In this document: positions 51,169-61,028 of the stretch, in pieces
How positions within the stretch are numbered: the first letter of the stretch is position 1
Layout: each line of letters opens with the position of its first letter
DNA from: Pengzhenrongella frigida
GTDB lineage: Bacteria > Actinomycetota > Actinomycetes > Actinomycetales > Cellulomonadaceae
Length of the DNA: 64,000 nt
Direction: 5' to 3'
Assembly: GCF_004168625.1 (NCBI RefSeq)
Contig: NZ_SDWW01000004.1
Span: 1 to 64,000 of the forward strand
Notes under the pieces: generated by a model
What the model saw: only the letters and a program-made list of their open reading frames with translations
Database searches by the model: none
Told to the model about the DNA's origin: nothing
Translations under genes and position numbers: made by a program

Positions 51169-52791
51169 ATGGGGGCATCGGGTCAGGGGGCTACCGACCG
51201 GCATGCGGTCGTGCTGGTGGGCGAGTTCGGGGTCTACGACGCCCTGAGCGACGTCGCGCACTCGGCCTACCAGGACGGCGACACCCCCGGGGCCATCCTC
51301 ATGTGCCGGGCGCTCGAGACGCTCGCCGTGGCGGTCGGGGACGCCCAGACGCTCCGGTACGCGCTGTACATCCGGGGCCTGGCCGCGAACGAGCTCGGTC
51401 GCGGGGACGAAGCCTCGGACTGCGCCGAGCAGCTCCTCGTGCTCGCGCGGGACGACCTGCGCACGTACTGGCAGGCCAAGGCGCTCGCGCTCAAGGCCAA
51501 CGCGCACTCGGGGCGCGGTGACAGCGCCGGTGCGCTCGACCTCCTGGCCCGCGCCTCGGTGATGCTCGGGGTGCTGGACGGGCGCGACTACAACCAGGTC
51601 TCGGCGAGCGGTGCGATCGCGCTGGCGCTGCGCCGGGTGGACCTGTTCGAAGCCAGCGACAAGCAGCTGCGCCAGATGATCGGGCTGCTGCGACCGTGGG
51701 ACGCGATCACGATGGTTGCGGACTCGCTGCACACGGTGGCCGAGTGGGGTCTGGCCCTGCAGGTGATCGGCGACACCGCCGCGGCGGCGCAGCAGTTCGT
51801 GGTGTGCGCGTCCCGGGCCGCCTGGCTGCGCCGGCTCGTCACCCAGACCGGGCGTTGCGCGTTCGACACCTTCGCGGTCACAGGTGAGGTCTTTGCCGCG
51901 ACGATGCTCGGTGAGACGCAGATCGCGCTGGACGTCATCCCGCAGCTCCTCACCCGGGACGAGCTGCGCACCGAGCGGGTGGAGCGGCTCCTCGCGCACT
52001 TCGCCCTCGCCACCGCGCTGGTCGAGGTCGGCCGGTTCGACGAGGCGCAGGACCACCTGCTCAAGCTGCGCGAGATCGCCGTCGACGAGCGACGCACGAC
52101 CTGGATGACCATCGCGGATGCGGCGCTGATGCGGATGTACGTGCGTCAGTTCGGCGATCACCCGGCGGTCAGCCGTTCCTTCGCGATGTACCAGCGTCTG
52201 GCGGTGAGCCAGTGGTCCGAGCGCGAGGCCCGGTTCGACAACCTCCAGAGCCGGGTGCGCGTGCACCGGCTGATCGAGGAGGGGGCGCAGATCACGGAGC
52301 TCAGCCGGCAGGACGCGCTCACCGGTGCGAGCAACCGGCGCGTGCTCGCGGACGTGCTCGACGGCCCCCTGGTGCCGGTCTCGGCCGTGTTCGTCGACGT
52401 GGACAACTTCAAGTGGGTCAACGACTCCTTCTCGCACGTCGTCGGCGACCAGGTGCTGGTCCGGCTCGTCGAGCTCCTGCGGACGGCCTCGCGCTCCGAG
52501 GACCGGATCGTGCGCTACGGCGGGGACGAGTTCCTGGTCCTTCTCGACCCGGTCACGACCGGGTCGGTCGTCGCGGCGGAGCGGGTGGCCCTCGGGCTGG
52601 CGAACCGCATCCTGCACGTGGTCCGGTCCCACGACTGGGCCGTGCTCTGCGCCGGGCTCGCGATCACGGTCTCGGTCGGGGTCGTCTCGAGCGTCGACCC
52701 GGCCGACCTGCTCACGTCGGTGAGCGCGGCGCTGCACGAGGCGAAGGAGTCCGGGCGGGACCGGCTCGTGGTCGGGGACCCGCGCCTGTAG
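51169..52791 (+). CDS. Diguanylate cyclase with TPR-like N-terminus
   Basis: 540 aa. The N-terminal two thirds (about 20-350) are helical TPR-like repeats without TM, pointing to a cytosolic sensor. The GGDEF domain (about 370-540) has RYGGDEF as active site and RSED five residues before it, the RxxD I-site for product inhibition, so it should make c-di-GMP and be feedback-controlled. ATG 51169 is preferred because the leuA terminator lies before it; GTG 51076 overlapping the leuA stop is possible but would span the terminator. An EAL protein at 25184 could be a counterpart. Confidence 0.9.
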   Translation: MGASGQGATDRHAVVLVGEFGVYDALSDVAHSAYQDGDTPGAILMCRALETLAVAVGDAQTLRYALYIRGLAANELGRGDEASDCAEQLLVLARDDLRTYWQAKALALKANAHSGRGDSAGALDLLARASVMLGVLDGRDYNQVSASGAIALALRRVDLFEASDKQLRQMIGLLRPWDAITMVADSLHTVAEWGLALQVIGDTAAAAQQFVVCASRAAWLRRLVTQTGRCAFDTFAVTGEVFAATMLGETQIALDVIPQLLTRDELRTERVERLLAHFALATALVEVGRFDEAQDHLLKLREIAVDERRTTWMTIADAALMRMYVRQFGDHPAVSRSFAMYQRLAVSQWSEREARFDNLQSRVRVHRLIEEGAQITELSRQDALTGASNRRVLADVLDGPLVPVSAVFVDVDNFKWVNDSFSHVVGDQVLVRLVELLRTASRSEDRIVRYGGDEFLVLLDPVTTGSVVAAERVALGLANRILHVVRSHDWAVLCAGLAITVSVGVVSSVDPADLLTSVSAALHEAKESGRDRLVVGDPRL

Positions 52792-52794
52792 GAC

Positions 52795-52812
52795 TCTGAA
52801 CGATCGTTCAGA
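52795..52812. promoter_or_regulatory. 18-bp perfect palindrome, TetR-type operator candidate
   Basis: TCTGAACGATCGTTCAGA is a perfect inverted repeat without a loop gap, AT-richer than its surroundings, placed 3 bp after the GGDEF stop and 128 bp before the MCP start. TetR-family sites often look like this. No tetR gene is near. It could instead be a weak terminator. Confidence 0.5.
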
Positions 52813-52939
52813 TTCCGGGGCGGCGACTTCTCACATCTCTGGGTACCGCTGCCGATCTGGCTCCCAGATGATCACCTGCTCGCGCGGCGGCGGTGACTCA
52901 TACCGTGGTGCGTTCTGCGCCAGCGGGAACCAGTCGCTG

Positions 52940-54547
52940 ATGAAAGTGGTCCAACGAATGAGCTGGAATCTTGGCCGTAAGAGCGCGGTGGCGCTCGGCG
53001 GGCTGGCGCTCGTGCTCGCGGGTGTGGATGGGTTCGTGCTCCAGCAGGCGCTGGGAGCCGAACGCACCGTCCGCGACTTCCGCACCGAGACGAGCGTGCT
53101 GCAGACGGCGGTGTCGCACCTGCGCAGCGACTTCTTCGCCTACGACGGCGCCACGAACATGTACATCCTGGTCGGCGCGACGGGCGGGGCCGCGGGCGCC
53201 GAGCTCGCGGACGTGACCTATCAGCAGGCGGTCGCGTGGGCCGCGCAGGTCGACGACGAGTACGACACCCTCAACGCCTTGGCGGCGGGCACCGACCTCG
53301 AACCGGTCCTGGTCGAGCTGCGCACCGCGATCGACGGGTACGACAGCTTCTTCGCCCAGGGGTACCAGGAGTTTCTCGCCGGCGAGTTCGTCGAGGCCGC
53401 CGACACGGTCACCGCGAAGAACGTCGACGTGAGCGACTCGATCGGCGCGCAGCTGGACACGATCCAGGCGACCGTCGACGCGCGCACCGGGGAACAGCTC
53501 ACCGCGCTCGAGGACGGCCAGCGCAACCTCGTGCTCGTCTCGGCCTCGGTCCTGGTGCTCACGGTCGTCCTCCTGGCCGGACTCGGGCAGGTCTTCAACC
53601 TCGGCGTCCTTCGTCCGATCGGTCGGTTGCGCCGGGAGATCGACGCGGTCGACGGCGACCTCACCACGCGGGTCCACCAGGGCCGCGACGACGAGATCGG
53701 TGCGCTCGCCGCCGCGTTCAACACCTTCGTGGGAGCGCTCCACGACGTCGTCCTGCGGGTGGCCAGCAGCGCCGCGGAGCTCGGCACGGCATCGACCCAG
53801 CTCTCCGGGGTGTCGCAGCAGATCGGGGTGAGCGCCCTCGAGTCCTCGAGCCAGGCCGACGTCGTGGCGGCCGCGGCCGAAGAGGTGTCCCGGAACGTCC
53901 AGACGGTCTCGGCGGGTGCGGAGCAGATGGGTGCGTCCATCCGGGAGATCGCCCAGAACACGTCCGAGGCCGCGCGGGTCGCCGCCGGCGCGGTCCTGAT
54001 CGCCAGCGAGACCAACGACCGGGTCGCCAAGCTGGGCCAGTCGAGCACGGAGATCAGCGACGTGGTCAAGGCGATCACCTCGATCGCGCAGCAGACGAAC
54101 CTGCTCGCGCTCAACGCGACCATCGAGGCGGCCCGGGCAGGCGAGGCGGGCAAGGGCTTCGCGGTCGTCGCGCACGAGGTCAAGGAGCTCGCCCAGGAGA
54201 CCGCGCGGGCGACCGAGAGCATCACGGTGCGGATCGCGAGCATCCAGGCGGACACCGCGGGCGCGGTGGCGGGCATCGCGCAGATCGGTGACGTGGTGGA
54301 TCGGATCAACGACTTCCAGACCACGATCGCCAGCGCGGTCGAGGAGCAGACCGCGACGACCAACGAGATGAGCCGGTCGGTCACCGAGGCCGCCGCCGGC
54401 AGCACCGCGATCGCCGCGAACATCGTCGGGGTCGCGCACGCCGCCCGAGCGACCACGGGCGCAGTCGAGGAGAGCCAGCGAGCCGGCCGTGAGCTGGCCC
54501 GGGTGAGCGGTGAGCTCCGCGAGCTCGTCGGCCAGTTCCGGGTCTGA
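52940..54547 (+). CDS. Methyl-accepting chemotaxis protein (MCP 2)
   Basis: 535 aa. TM1 at about 15-35 ([21 protein letters not shown]), a periplasmic helical sensor (about 36-190), TM2 at about 195-220, HAMP (about 221-275) and a signalling domain with the hairpin tip near residue 384 ([20 protein letters not shown]). Its signalling half matches MCP 1 of this window almost word for word ([26 protein letters not shown]) while the sensor differs, so the two share the kinase but not the ligand. ATG 52940 is used; ATG 52958 is an alternative. The upstream gap holds the palindrome at 52795 and an ATCTGG-CTC-CCAGAT repeat near 52853. Confidence 0.92.
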   Translation: MKVVQRMSWNLGRKSAVALGGLALVLAGVDGFVLQQALGAERTVRDFRTETSVLQTAVSHLRSDFFAYDGATNMYILVGATGGAAGAELADVTYQQAVAWAAQVDDEYDTLNALAAGTDLEPVLVELRTAIDGYDSFFAQGYQEFLAGEFVEAADTVTAKNVDVSDSIGAQLDTIQATVDARTGEQLTALEDGQRNLVLVSASVLVLTVVLLAGLGQVFNLGVLRPIGRLRREIDAVDGDLTTRVHQGRDDEIGALAAAFNTFVGALHDVVLRVASSAAELGTASTQLSGVSQQIGVSALESSSQADVVAAAAEEVSRNVQTVSAGAEQMGASIREIAQNTSEAARVAAGAVLIASETNDRVAKLGQSSTEISDVVKAITSIAQQTNLLALNATIEAARAGEAGKGFAVVAHEVKELAQETARATESITVRIASIQADTAGAVAGIAQIGDVVDRINDFQTTIASAVEEQTATTNEMSRSVTEAAAGSTAIAANIVGVAHAARATTGAVEESQRAGRELARVSGELRELVGQFRV

Positions 54548-54606
54548 CCGGCTGCCGCGGGCGTGGGGCGTGCCCCGATGTCACCGGCGCAGGGAACAAT
54601 GGCCCC

Positions 54607-55338
54607 GTGAGCCTCTACCGCGACGAGGGGATCGTGCTGCGCACCCAGAAGCTGGGTGAGGCCGACCGCATCGTCACCCTCCTGACGCACACCCACGGCA
54701 AGGTGCGTGCGGTGGGCAAGGGCGTGCGCCGCACGTCGTCGCGGTTCGGCGCGCGCCTCGAGCCGTTCATGGTCGTGGACCTCCAGCTGCACGCCGGACG
54801 CAGCCTCGACATCGTGACGCAGGTCGAGACGATCCACGCGTTCGCGCGGCCCATCTGCCAGGACTACGCGATGTACACGGCGGGCACCGCGATGCTGGAG
54901 ACGGCCGAGCGGCTGGTCGAGGCCGAGGGCGAACCCGCACCTGCGCAGTTCCGGCTGCTCGTCAGCGCCGTCCGGGCGCTGGCCGAGGGTGCGCACTCGC
55001 CGAGCCTCGTGCTGAACTCCTACCTGCTGCGCGCACTGTCCATCGCGGGTTGGGCTCCGAGCTTCACGGACTGTGCCCGGTGCGGCGCGCCCGGGCCGCA
55101 CCGCTCGTTCGCCGTCGCGCAGGGCGGCGCCGTGTGCGGGGTGTGCCGCCAACCCGGGGCGACCTCACCGGCCCAGGAGACGTTCGCCCTGCTCGCCGCC
55201 CTGCTGAGCGGTGAGTGGGGGACGGCCGACGCGAGCGACGAGCGTCATCGTCGCGAGGCGGACGGGCTCGTGGCGGCCTTCCTGCAGTTCCACCTCGAGC
55301 GTCAGCTGCGCTCGCTCCGGCTCGTCGAGAGGGTCTGA
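54607..55338 (+). CDS. recO: DNA repair protein RecO
   Basis: 243 aa. An N-terminal OB fold ([53 protein letters not shown]) is followed by a helical domain with a zinc-type [10 protein letters not shown] ... GAVCGVCR motif. It loads RecA onto SSB-coated ssDNA with RecR. AACAAT ends 6 nt before GTG 54607, a leaderless-type start. Its stop overlaps the uppS ATG by one base (TGATG). Confidence 0.95.
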   Translation: MSLYRDEGIVLRTQKLGEADRIVTLLTHTHGKVRAVGKGVRRTSSRFGARLEPFMVVDLQLHAGRSLDIVTQVETIHAFARPICQDYAMYTAGTAMLETAERLVEAEGEPAPAQFRLLVSAVRALAEGAHSPSLVLNSYLLRALSIAGWAPSFTDCARCGAPGPHRSFAVAQGGAVCGVCRQPGATSPAQETFALLAALLSGEWGTADASDERHRREADGLVAAFLQFHLERQLRSLRLVERV

Positions 55339-56162
55339 TGGCGCGCGACCGCACGAGCGAGGGGGGCCGTTCCGAGCGGACCCCGCACGTCGTCGTCCCC
55401 CCGCCGCCGCACCCCTCGGGTGCTCGGCCGCCCGCCATCCCGCGCGACCTCGTCCCGCAGCACGTCGCGATCGTGATGGACGGCAACGGGCGGTGGGCCA
55501 ACGCCCGCGGCCTGCCGCGGACGGCGGGGCACGAGGCGGGGGAGGCCGCCCTGCTCGACGTGGTCGCCGGGGCGATCGAGATCGGCGTCCGGCACGTGTC
55601 CGCGTACGCGTTCTCGACGGAGAACTGGAAGCGCTCGCCCGACGAGGTGCGCTTCCTCATGGGCTTCAACCGCGACGTGCTGCGCCGCCAGCGCAACGTG
55701 ATGAACGACTGGGGGGTGCGGGTCCGCTGGGCGGGCCGGCGCCCGCGGCTGTGGCGCTCGGTGATCAACGAGCTCGAGGAGGCCGAGCGCCTGACCCTCG
55801 GCAACGACGTGTGCACGCTCACCATGTGCGTCAACTACGGCGGCCGTGCCGAGGTGGCCGACGCCGCCAAGGCCATCGCCCGGGAGGTCGCCGCGGGGCG
55901 CCTCGACCCCGAGAAGGTCACCGAGAAGACCGTGGCCGCGTACCTCGACGAGCCGGACCTGCCCGACGTCGACCTCTTCCTGCGCACGTCCGGGGAGCAG
56001 CGCACGTCGAACTTCATGATCTGGCAGGCGGCCTACGCGGAGTACGTGTTCCTCGATGAGCTGTGGCCCGATGTCGACCGACGCTCCCTGTGGCGGGCCG
56101 TGGAGACCTACGCCCGTCGCGACCGTCGTTACGGCGCGGCCGTCGACGCGCCGGGAACCTGA
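55338..56162 (+). CDS. uppS: Isoprenyl diphosphate synthase (UppS)
   Basis: 274-aa cis-prenyltransferase building the C50/C55 lipid carrier for cell-wall synthesis. [24 protein letters not shown] (catalytic Asp), FSTENWKRS and [27 protein letters not shown] are the family blocks. The N-terminal 30 residues are a Pro-rich extension seen in actinobacteria. Co-transcribed with recO, the standard actinobacterial pair. Confidence 0.96.
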   Translation: MARDRTSEGGRSERTPHVVVPPPPHPSGARPPAIPRDLVPQHVAIVMDGNGRWANARGLPRTAGHEAGEAALLDVVAGAIEIGVRHVSAYAFSTENWKRSPDEVRFLMGFNRDVLRRQRNVMNDWGVRVRWAGRRPRLWRSVINELEEAERLTLGNDVCTLTMCVNYGGRAEVADAAKAIAREVAAGRLDPEKVTEKTVAAYLDEPDLPDVDLFLRTSGEQRTSNFMIWQAAYAEYVFLDELWPDVDRRSLWRAVETYARRDRRYGAAVDAPGT

Positions 56163-56224
56163 CGCCCCACGACACCGCCCGGCGACACCGCCCTGCGACA
56201 CCGCCCGGCCGCAGCAGGGCGGGG

Positions 56225-56803
56225 TCAGCGGGGGTCGTCGCGCTGCGCGGCGAGCAGGGTGATCGGCGCGAGCCGCTCGGCCTGGCGACGGCGCCGTACC
56301 AGGAGCGCCCCGACGCCGACGAGCACCACCAGGGCCGTGACGGCGAGCGCCCACGGCGAGCCCGCGGCGAGCGCGACCGCCCCGTAGAACGCCGCGAACC
56401 CGACGGTCGCGTAGATCAGGGCCCAGGCCAGGCAGCCGGGGAGCATCGCGACGAGGTACCGCGAGAAGCGCATCCGGGTCAGGCCGGCGGTCGCGTTGAC
56501 GGCGGTCTGGATCCCGATGGTGAAGAAGCTCAGCGTCACCGCGACCGGGCCCCAGCGATGCAGCAGTGCGGTCGCCCGCCGTCCGCCGGGGCCGTGCGAC
56601 CAGCGCTCGACGGCGGCGGCGAAGCGGGCCCAGCGGCCCGCGGTCGGTCGGTGGCCGGCACGCAGCCGCCGCGTGCTGGCTGTGACAGCGCGCCCGAGCC
56701 AGTAGGTGCCCTGCGCGCGGCCGAGGACGATGACGAAGAGCGCCGCGACGAGCGCGGGGAACGTCAGCGTGTCCAGGCCGAGGACCGACGGGATCGCGTC
56801 CAT
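56225..56803 (-). CDS. DedA/VTT-type membrane protein
   Basis: 192 aa with four hydrophobic segments. LLHRWGPVAVTLSFFTIGIQTAVNATAGLTRMRFSRYLVAMLPGCLAWALIYATVGF matches the DedA/SNARE-associated core, where members flip lipids or keep membrane homeostasis. It lies 30 bp after znuB on the same strand, so it may be co-transcribed under Zur. Shorter than typical DedA. Confidence 0.75.
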   Translation of the reverse strand: MDAIPSVLGLDTLTFPALVAALFVIVLGRAQGTYWLGRAVTASTRRLRAGHRPTAGRWARFAAAVERWSHGPGGRRATALLHRWGPVAVTLSFFTIGIQTAVNATAGLTRMRFSRYLVAMLPGCLAWALIYATVGFAAFYGAVALAAGSPWALAVTALVVLVGVGALLVRRRRQAERLAPITLLAAQRDDPR

Positions 56804-56833
56804 GTCAGATCTCAGCGTGCGCCGCGGGTCCGC

Positions 56834-57745
56834 TCACGCCGCGACCTCGACGTCGTCGGGCACCTGGGGGTGCGGATCGTGCGACCGGGAGCGCACCAGC
56901 AGGGGGCGCGCCAGCGCGACCACCGCGTAGACCGCGATCGCGATCACGACGATCGTGGCGCCCGGGGACAGGTCCCGCCAGTACGTGATCGACAGGCCGG
57001 TCACGCACACGACCACGCCGATCGCCATCGCGATCCCCATGGTCTGCCGGAACGACGACGCCACCAGCTGGGCGACCGCGACGGGCACGATCATCAGCGC
57101 GCTGACCAGCAGCAGCCCGACCACGCGCATCGAGACCGTCACGGTGAGCGCCGCCACCACGGCGATGGTGATGTTGAGCACCCGCACCGGCAGCCCCGCG
57201 GCGCGGGCGAACTCCTCGTCGTGGCACACCGCGAACAGTGCGGTGCGCAGGCCGATGCCGACGACCAGGATGATCGCCGTGAGGATGACGGTCAGCCAGA
57301 GGTCCCCGGTCGAGACGGTGGAGATCGAGCCGAACAGGTAGGCCATGAGGTTGGCGTTGGTGCCGCCCGCGAGGGAGATGAGCAGCACCCCGCCGGCGAT
57401 CCCGCCGTAGAACAGCAGCGCGAGGGCGACGTCGCCGCTGGTCCGCCCGCGTTCGCGGACCAGCTCGATGACGACGGCGCCGATGATGGCCGTCACGATC
57501 GCGCCGGGGACGGCGAGCACGTCGTGCGGCACCAGGTTCATGGCGTTGCCGACCAGCCACCCGAGCGCCACCCCGGTGAGGGCGACGTGCCCGATGCCGT
57601 CGCCGAGCAGGCTCAGGCGCCGCTGGACGAGGTAGGTCCCGATCACCGGGGCCGCGAGGCCGACGAGCAGTGCCGCGAGCAGGGCCCGCTGCATCAGCGG
57701 GTCGCCGAGCATGCCGGCGATCTCGTCGCCGATCACGGTTCCCAC
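56834..57745 (-). CDS. znuB: Zinc/manganese ABC transporter permease (ZnuB-like)
   Basis: 303-aa permease with eight to nine helices of the ABC-3 family: MQRALLAALLVGLAAPVIGTYLVQRRLSLLGDGIGHVALTGVALG at the N-terminus and ADLAVAARAAGLPVRVLN-type CHDEEFARAAGLPVRVLNI in the coupling loop. It moves the metal delivered by the ZnuA-like protein. GTG 57745 overlaps the ATPase gene by 13 nt. Confidence 0.92.
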   Translation of the reverse strand: MGTVIGDEIAGMLGDPLMQRALLAALLVGLAAPVIGTYLVQRRLSLLGDGIGHVALTGVALGWLVGNAMNLVPHDVLAVPGAIVTAIIGAVVIELVRERGRTSGDVALALLFYGGIAGGVLLISLAGGTNANLMAYLFGSISTVSTGDLWLTVILTAIILVVGIGLRTALFAVCHDEEFARAAGLPVRVLNITIAVVAALTVTVSMRVVGLLLVSALMIVPVAVAQLVASSFRQTMGIAMAIGVVVCVTGLSITYWRDLSPGATIVVIAIAVYAVVALARPLLVRSRSHDPHPQVPDDVEVAA

Positions 57746-58512
57746 CTCAGTCCGGCCACGCCGGTGTCGGCGAACGCCTCGTCGGGGTCGTGCGGATGCA
57801 CGTGGTCGTGGTCGGGGTCGCCGTGCTCGCGCGCGGGGGTGGGTGGGGCGCCGTCGTGCACGACGGCGCCGTGGCGGAGCACGACGGCGCGCTGCACCAG
57901 CGGGGCGATCGCGCCGAGCTCGTGCAGCACGACGAGCACCGTCCGGCCGCGGGCGGTCAGCGCGCCGAGCGTGGTGGCGAACGCCTCCTGACTGGGCAGG
58001 TCGACGCCGGCGACGGGCTCGTCCAGCACCAGCAGGGCGGGGTCGCGCACCAGGGCGCGGGCGATCAGCACGCGCTGCTGCTGCCCGCCGGAGAGCTCGC
58101 GCACCGGGCGGTCGAGGTGGTGCGTCAGCCCGACGAGCTCGAGGGCGTCGAGCACCAGCCGGCGGGCATGGCGGGGCGGGCGCAACCGGTGCCCGTGCAG
58201 CAGTCCGGACGTCACGACCTCGCCCGCGGTGGTCGGCACCCCGGTGGCCGCGCTCACGCGCTGGGGCACGTAGCCGATGCGGGACCAGTCGACCGCGCCA
58301 CCCAGCGGTTTGCCGAGGAGCTCGACCTCACCGGACTCGATCGGCACCGCGCCGACGAGCGCGCGGACGAGGGTCGACTTGCCGGAGCCGTTCGCCCCGA
58401 GCAGGGCGACGACCTCACCGTCATTGACGCTGAGATCGATGCCCCGCAGGATCACGTTTCCGCTGAGGACGACCCGCACACCGCGGGCCAGGACCGCCGG
58501 GGTCACGTGCAC
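57733..58512 (-). CDS. znuC: Zinc/manganese ABC transporter ATPase (ZnuC-like)
   Basis: 259 aa. Walker A GANGSGKST, ABC signature ELSGGQQQRVLIARALVRDP, Walker B LLVLDEP and the H-loop LHELG. The C-terminal tail is His/Asp-rich (HGDPDHDHVHPHDPDE), a likely metal-buffering stretch. Start GTG 58512 or GTG 58506; both overlap the znuA stop. Confidence 0.92.
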   Translation of the reverse strand: MHVTPAVLARGVRVVLSGNVILRGIDLSVNDGEVVALLGANGSGKSTLVRALVGAVPIESGEVELLGKPLGGAVDWSRIGYVPQRVSAATGVPTTAGEVVTSGLLHGHRLRPPRHARRLVLDALELVGLTHHLDRPVRELSGGQQQRVLIARALVRDPALLVLDEPVAGVDLPSQEAFATTLGALTARGRTVLVVLHELGAIAPLVQRAVVLRHGAVVHDGAPPTPAREHGDPDHDHVHPHDPDEAFADTGVAGLRWEP

Positions 58513-59450
58513 GCGAGGGCGGCGCGCAGGGCGGTGAGATTCTTCTCCATGACGCCACGGTAGTCGGAAGTCTCGTCGGTCAGGCTCTCGACCGGATCGA
58601 GCACGTCGGAGGTGATCCCGAGGTCGGAGGCGAGGGTCTGGGCGACCTTGGGGTTGACGAGCTGCTCACCGAAGATGGTGGTCACGCCCTCGGCTCGGAC
58701 GACGTCGCCGATCTCCTTGAGCCGGGCCGGGGAGGGCTCGGCTTCGGGGTCGAGCCCCGAGATGCCGACGAGCTCGAGGTCGTAGCGGTCCGCAAGGTAG
58801 CCGAACGCGTCGTGCGAGGTCACCACGACGCGCCGCTCGCAGGTGGCGAGCCCGGTCTCGAGCTCGGTGTCGAGGGCCGCGAGGTCCGCCTCGAGCGCGG
58901 CGGCGTTCGCGGTGTAGCTGTCGGCGTTCGCGGGGTCCGCCTCGGCAAGCGCGGCCGCGACGGGGGCGGCGAGCCGGGCGAGGCGCTCCGGGTCGAGCCA
59001 GAAGTGCGGGTCGAGCCCGGCGTCGTCGTGCCCGGCGTCGTCCGCACCCTCCTCCTCGGCGTGGTCGTCGTGACCCTCGATCAGGTCGACGGTGTCGGCC
59101 GCGTCGACGACGTGCGCGGGCTCGCGGGCCGCGATCGCCTCGTCGACCGCGCTCTGGAAGCCGGCGAGGTAGACCACCAGGTCCGTCTCGCCGACGGACC
59201 GGACCTGCCGGGGGGAGAGCTCGACGTCGTGCGGCTCCGCGCCCGGCGGCGTCAGCGAGCTGACCTCGACGCGATCGCCACCCACCTGCTCCGTGACGTA
59301 CTGCAGCGGGTAGAACGAGGCAAGAACCTCGACCTTGGCCGCCTGACCGGTGCCCGCCTCATCGCCGGAGCTCGCGGCCGAGGTGCAGCCCGTGAGCAGC
59401 AGGGCCGTCGCCGCGAGGGCAGGAAGGACGCGAGAGGGGGACTTGTTCAT
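58503..59450 (-). CDS. znuA: Zinc-binding ABC lipoprotein (ZnuA-like)
   Basis: 315 aa. Lipobox LTGC (Cys near residue 22), then a cluster A-I metal-binding fold: ASFYPLQYVTEQVGGDRVEVSSLTPPGAEPHDVELSP (His ligand), a His/Asp/Glu-rich loop (GHDDHAEEEGADDAGHDD) typical of zinc rather than manganese binders, DPHFWLDP, and VVTSHDAFGYLADRYDLELVGI. ATG 59450 is 7 nt after the predicted -10 (leaderless); the longer frame reaches over the Zur box and is not coding. Confidence 0.94.
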   Translation of the reverse strand: MNKSPSRVLPALAATALLLTGCTSAASSGDEAGTGQAAKVEVLASFYPLQYVTEQVGGDRVEVSSLTPPGAEPHDVELSPRQVRSVGETDLVVYLAGFQSAVDEAIAAREPAHVVDAADTVDLIEGHDDHAEEEGADDAGHDDAGLDPHFWLDPERLARLAAPVAAALAEADPANADSYTANAAALEADLAALDTELETGLATCERRVVVTSHDAFGYLADRYDLELVGISGLDPEAEPSPARLKEIGDVVRAEGVTTIFGEQLVNPKVAQTLASDLGITSDVLDPVESLTDETSDYRGVMEKNLTALRAALACT

Positions 59451-59457
59451 GAGGATG

Positions 59458-59486
59458 ATTCTCAACGATATGAGAATCATTGTCAA
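59458..59486 (-). promoter_or_regulatory. Zur box and promoter of znuACB
   Basis: TGACAATGATTCTCA on the minus strand (59471-59485) fits TGANAATNATTNTCA exactly. TTGACA (59486-59481) and GAGAAT (59463-59458), 17 bp apart, are the -35/-10. A wider inverted repeat ATGATTCTCA-N6-TGAGAATCAT covers 59455-59480. Zur-Zn would cover the whole promoter. Confidence 0.88.
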
Positions 59487-59599
59487 AACCAGTAATCGGT
59501 CCGCGACCGACACGGCGGTGGGTCGCGGTCCCGGCGGTAGCCTGTGCTGTTCGTCCCGCCCAGCCAGGTCGGGGCCCGTGTGCAAAGGTGATTCCTTCC

Positions 59600-60985
59600 G
59601 TGGCTGCGCCCTCTCGTCTTGACTCCGTCATCTCCCTGGCCAAGCGCCGCGGCTTCGTCTTCCCCTCGGGGGAGATCTACGGCGGCACCCGTTCGGCCTG
59701 GGACTACGGCCCGCTCGGCGTCGAGCTGAAGGAGAACATCAAGAAGCAGTGGTGGCGCACCATGGTGACGAGCCGCGACGACATCGTCGGGCTCGACTCC
59801 TCCGTGATCCTGCCGCGCAAGGTCTGGGAGGCCTCGGGCCACGTCGGGGTCTTCACCGACCCGCTGACCGAGTGCACCAGCTGCCACAAGCGCTTCCGCG
59901 CGGACCACCTGATCGAGGCCTACGTCGAGAAGAAGGGCCGCGAGCCGGAGAACGGCATCGCCGACCTCGCCTGCCCCAACTGCGGCACGCGCGGCGCGTG
60001 GACCGAGCCGCGTGACTTCAACATGATGCTCAAGACGTATCTCGGCCCCGTCGAGGAGGAGTCCGGGCTGCACTACCTGCGGCCCGAGACCGCGCAGGGC
60101 ATCTTCGTCAACTTCGCCAACGTCGTCACCACGAGCCGCAAGAAGCCGCCGTTCGGGATCGGCCAGATCGGCAAGTCCTTCCGCAACGAGATCACGCCGG
60201 GGAACTTCATCTTCCGCACGCGCGAGTTCGAGCAGATGGAGATGGAGTTCTTCGTCGAGCCCGGCACGGACGAGACCTGGCACCAGTACTGGATCGACGC
60301 GCGGACCGACTGGTACACGGGTCTCGGGATCTCCCGGGACAACCTGCGCCTGTACGAGCACCCGCAGGAGAAGCTGTCGCACTACTCCAAGCGGACGGTC
60401 GACATCGAGTACCGCTTCGGCTTCCAGGGCAGCGAGTGGGGCGAGCTCGAGGGCGTCGCCAACCGCACTGACTTCGACCTCAAGACGCACACCAAGCACT
60501 CCGGCACGGACCTGTCGTACTTCGACCAGGCCAAGAACGAGCGCTGGGTGCCGTACGTGATCGAGCCGGCCGCCGGTCTGACCCGGTCGCTGATGGCCTT
60601 CCTGGTCGAGGCCTACACCGAGGACGAGGCGCCCAACACCAAGGGCGGCGTCGACGTGCGGACCGTGCTCAAGCTCGACCCGCGGCTCGCGCCGGTCAAG
60701 GCTGCGGTGCTCCCGCTGTCCCGGAACGAGGCCCTGTCGCCCAAGGCGCGCGACCTCGCCGCCGAGCTGCGCGGGTTCTGGAACGTCGAGTTCGACGACG
60801 CGGGGGCCATCGGCCGCCGGTACCGCCGCCAGGACGAGATCGGCACGCCGTTCTGCATCACGGTCGACTTCGACACCCTCGAGGACCAGGCCGTGACGAT
60901 CCGTCACCGCGACGACATGTCCCAGGAGCGCGTGGCCCTCGACCAGGTGGCCGCCTACCTGGCGACCCGCCTGCTGGGCGCCTAG
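59600..60985 (+). CDS. glyQS: Glycyl-tRNA synthetase (single-chain alpha2)
   Basis: 461-aa class II synthetase for glycine. Motif blocks are [23 protein letters not shown] near the start, zinc-type CTSCHKRF and [37 protein letters not shown] (motif 2) and [19 protein letters not shown] 59600 with AAAGGTG upstream is favoured; GTG 59588 is possible. TAGCCT (59538-59543) may be the -10, leaving a leader of about 50 nt. Divergent from znuA. Confidence 0.97.
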   Translation: MAAPSRLDSVISLAKRRGFVFPSGEIYGGTRSAWDYGPLGVELKENIKKQWWRTMVTSRDDIVGLDSSVILPRKVWEASGHVGVFTDPLTECTSCHKRFRADHLIEAYVEKKGREPENGIADLACPNCGTRGAWTEPRDFNMMLKTYLGPVEEESGLHYLRPETAQGIFVNFANVVTTSRKKPPFGIGQIGKSFRNEITPGNFIFRTREFEQMEMEFFVEPGTDETWHQYWIDARTDWYTGLGISRDNLRLYEHPQEKLSHYSKRTVDIEYRFGFQGSEWGELEGVANRTDFDLKTHTKHSGTDLSYFDQAKNERWVPYVIEPAAGLTRSLMAFLVEAYTEDEAPNTKGGVDVRTVLKLDPRLAPVKAAVLPLSRNEALSPKARDLAAELRGFWNVEFDDAGAIGRRYRRQDEIGTPFCITVDFDTLEDQAVTIRHRDDMSQERVALDQVAAYLATRLLGA

Positions 60986-61028
60986 CGGGGAAGGTGGGGG
61001 CGGTCGGGTCGTAGGGGACAATCGGTAG

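Noticed and set aside
52813-52939. c-di-GMP (GEMM) riboswitch before MCP 2
   Set aside because: The region has small inverted repeats (ATCTGG-CTC-CCAGAT), but the conserved GEMM core sequences are absent.
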